Shown here one piece after another: positions 42,527-43,011 of a DNA stretch of 43,011 bases. Position numbers and translations under genes: made by a program. The stretch spans positions 1 to 43,011 of the forward strand of contig CAIZGR010000453.1 in assembly GCA_903932535.1 (NCBI GenBank), written 5' to 3'. The notes under the pieces are model-generated. The model ran no database searches. It was not told the DNA's origin and saw only the letters and a program-made list of their open reading frames with translations. Position 1 is the stretch's first letter. Each line of letters starts with the position of its first letter. The stretch is from an uncultured Hyphomicrobiales bacterium (lineage in GTDB: Bacteria > Pseudomonadota > Alphaproteobacteria > Rhizobiales > Beijerinckiaceae).

Positions 42527-43011
42527 ATGAGCGACCCTGCCCCCGACCCGCGGCGCCTCCGGCTCCATGCCGCCCTCGACGGCGAGCTCGACGCGGCCAA
42601 CGCGCTGGCGCTCGAGCGCGACCTCGCCGCCGACCCCACGCTGGCGGCCGAATACCGCGAGATCGACGCCGTGCGCGACGCGATGCGGCGGCTCGTCCCG
42701 CGCGATGCGGCGCCCAAGACCCTGGTCGACGGCGTGCTGGCGCTCGCCGAGCCGGCGAGCGTCGTCCCGCTCGCGCCGCGCCGCGTTGCGCGCTGGCGGC
42801 AGGGCTTGCCGATCGCCGCCTCGTTCGCCGCGCTCGGTTTCGCCGCCGGGGTCGGACTTTCGTCGCTGCGCCTGCCGAACCCGTCCGCGGGCGTCGCCGA
42901 AACCCTCGTCGCCGATTTCGCCCGCGCCGCCGTCGCCGGCCAGCCGTTCGACGTCGCCTCGTCCGACCGGCATACCGTCAAGCCGTGGCTCGCCGGCCGG
43001 ACGACCGTCAG
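42527..43011 (+). CDS. Transmembrane anti-sigma factor (5' part)
   Basis: The reading frame runs off the right window edge after about 161 residues. It starts MSDPAPDPRRLRLHAALDGE, with a short helical cytosolic domain (LDAANALALERDLAADP, AAEYREIDAVRDAM) as in anti-sigma factors of the RsiW/ChrR-adjacent class lacking an obvious HxxxCxxC zinc motif. One membrane segment follows (GLPIAASFAALGFAAGVGL), then a periplasmic part (FARAAVAGQPFDVASSDRH, TVKPWLAGRTTV), a conserved feature of many such regulators. The ATG is three bases after the sigma stop. Confidence 0.88.
   Translation, partial: MSDPAPDPRRLRLHAALDGELDAANALALERDLAADPTLAAEYREIDAVRDAMRRLVPRDAAPKTLVDGVLALAEPASVVPLAPRRVARWRQGLPIAASFAALGFAAGVGLSSLRLPNPSAGVAETLVADFARAAVAGQPFDVASSDRHTVKPWLAGRTTV

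Noticed and set aside
1..43011. CRISPR arrays, rRNA genes, prophage genes
   Set aside because: No regularly spaced repeats, no rRNA sequence and no phage structural or integrase genes were seen.

Overview
The window is GC-rich, densely packed bacterial DNA. Gene content and order point to an alphaproteobacterium of the order Hyphomicrobiales (Rhizobiales). The indicators are the alphaproteobacterial fabA-fabB-fabI cluster, the ppsR-maf-aroE-coaE-dnaQ block, hemJ next to rho, mnmE-mnmG-rsmG-parA-parB with two perfect parS sites, a polyhydroxybutyrate reductase/regulator pair, a CtrA box and a cluster of GANTC (CcrM) sites. The family cannot be fixed by eye; a methylotroph-like or Beijerinckiaceae-type genome would fit.

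Layout. 1-1652: the 5' end of a molybdenum hydroxylase large subunit gene, divergent from a membrane-anchored coiled-coil protein. 1842-4498: fabA, fabB and fabI for unsaturated fatty acid synthesis and elongation. 4499-7271: an accessory island. It holds a minimal nucleotidyltransferase antitoxin (MNT), a broken HEPN toxin gene, a decayed copy of the fabI 3' end, a possible second HEPN scrap and a complete IS110-family element whose left end reads as a bridge RNA. 7318-9250: a lytic transglycosylase and secB. 9252-12903 (minus strand): ppsR, maf, aroE, coaE and dnaQ, overlapping or nearly abutting. 12904-13394: a gene-free region that is my candidate for the chromosomal origin. 13395-18330: hemJ, rho, then chorismate mutase, hisC and tyrC. 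18352-21314 (minus strand): an unknown gene, plsC, ftsX and ftsE. 21711-24159: hpt and pepP. 24250-25874: divergent phbB and phaR. 26014-27981: a methyltransferase, gpmA and a small exported protein. 28037-33748: mnmE, parS, mnmG, rsmG (containing parS), parA and parB. 33823-38885: a CAT-anticodon tRNA, an alpha/beta hydrolase, a peroxiredoxin and polA. 38959-40588: a small membrane protein and an IS1595-type element. 40668-43011: a metallophosphoesterase, cytochrome c, ECF sigma factor and the start of its anti-sigma factor.

The genes mostly serve core functions: lipid synthesis, heme, coenzyme A, aromatic amino acids, DNA replication and segregation, division, tRNA modification and carbon storage. 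The most unusual material lies at 4499-7271. In the IS110 left end I can place a 5' stem-loop and two further stem-loops with internal loops. The donor loop carries a 9-base match to the right end on its 5' side and a 9-base complement of the left end on its 3' side. The other loop carries a complement of the right-flanking DNA. The adjoining MNT/HEPN cassette sits exactly between the intact fabI and an imperfect repeat of the last ~100 bases of fabI. The origin candidate with its CtrA box, seven GANTC sites and DnaA-like boxes is the second most interesting feature. All identity figures are hand counts; no database search was run.
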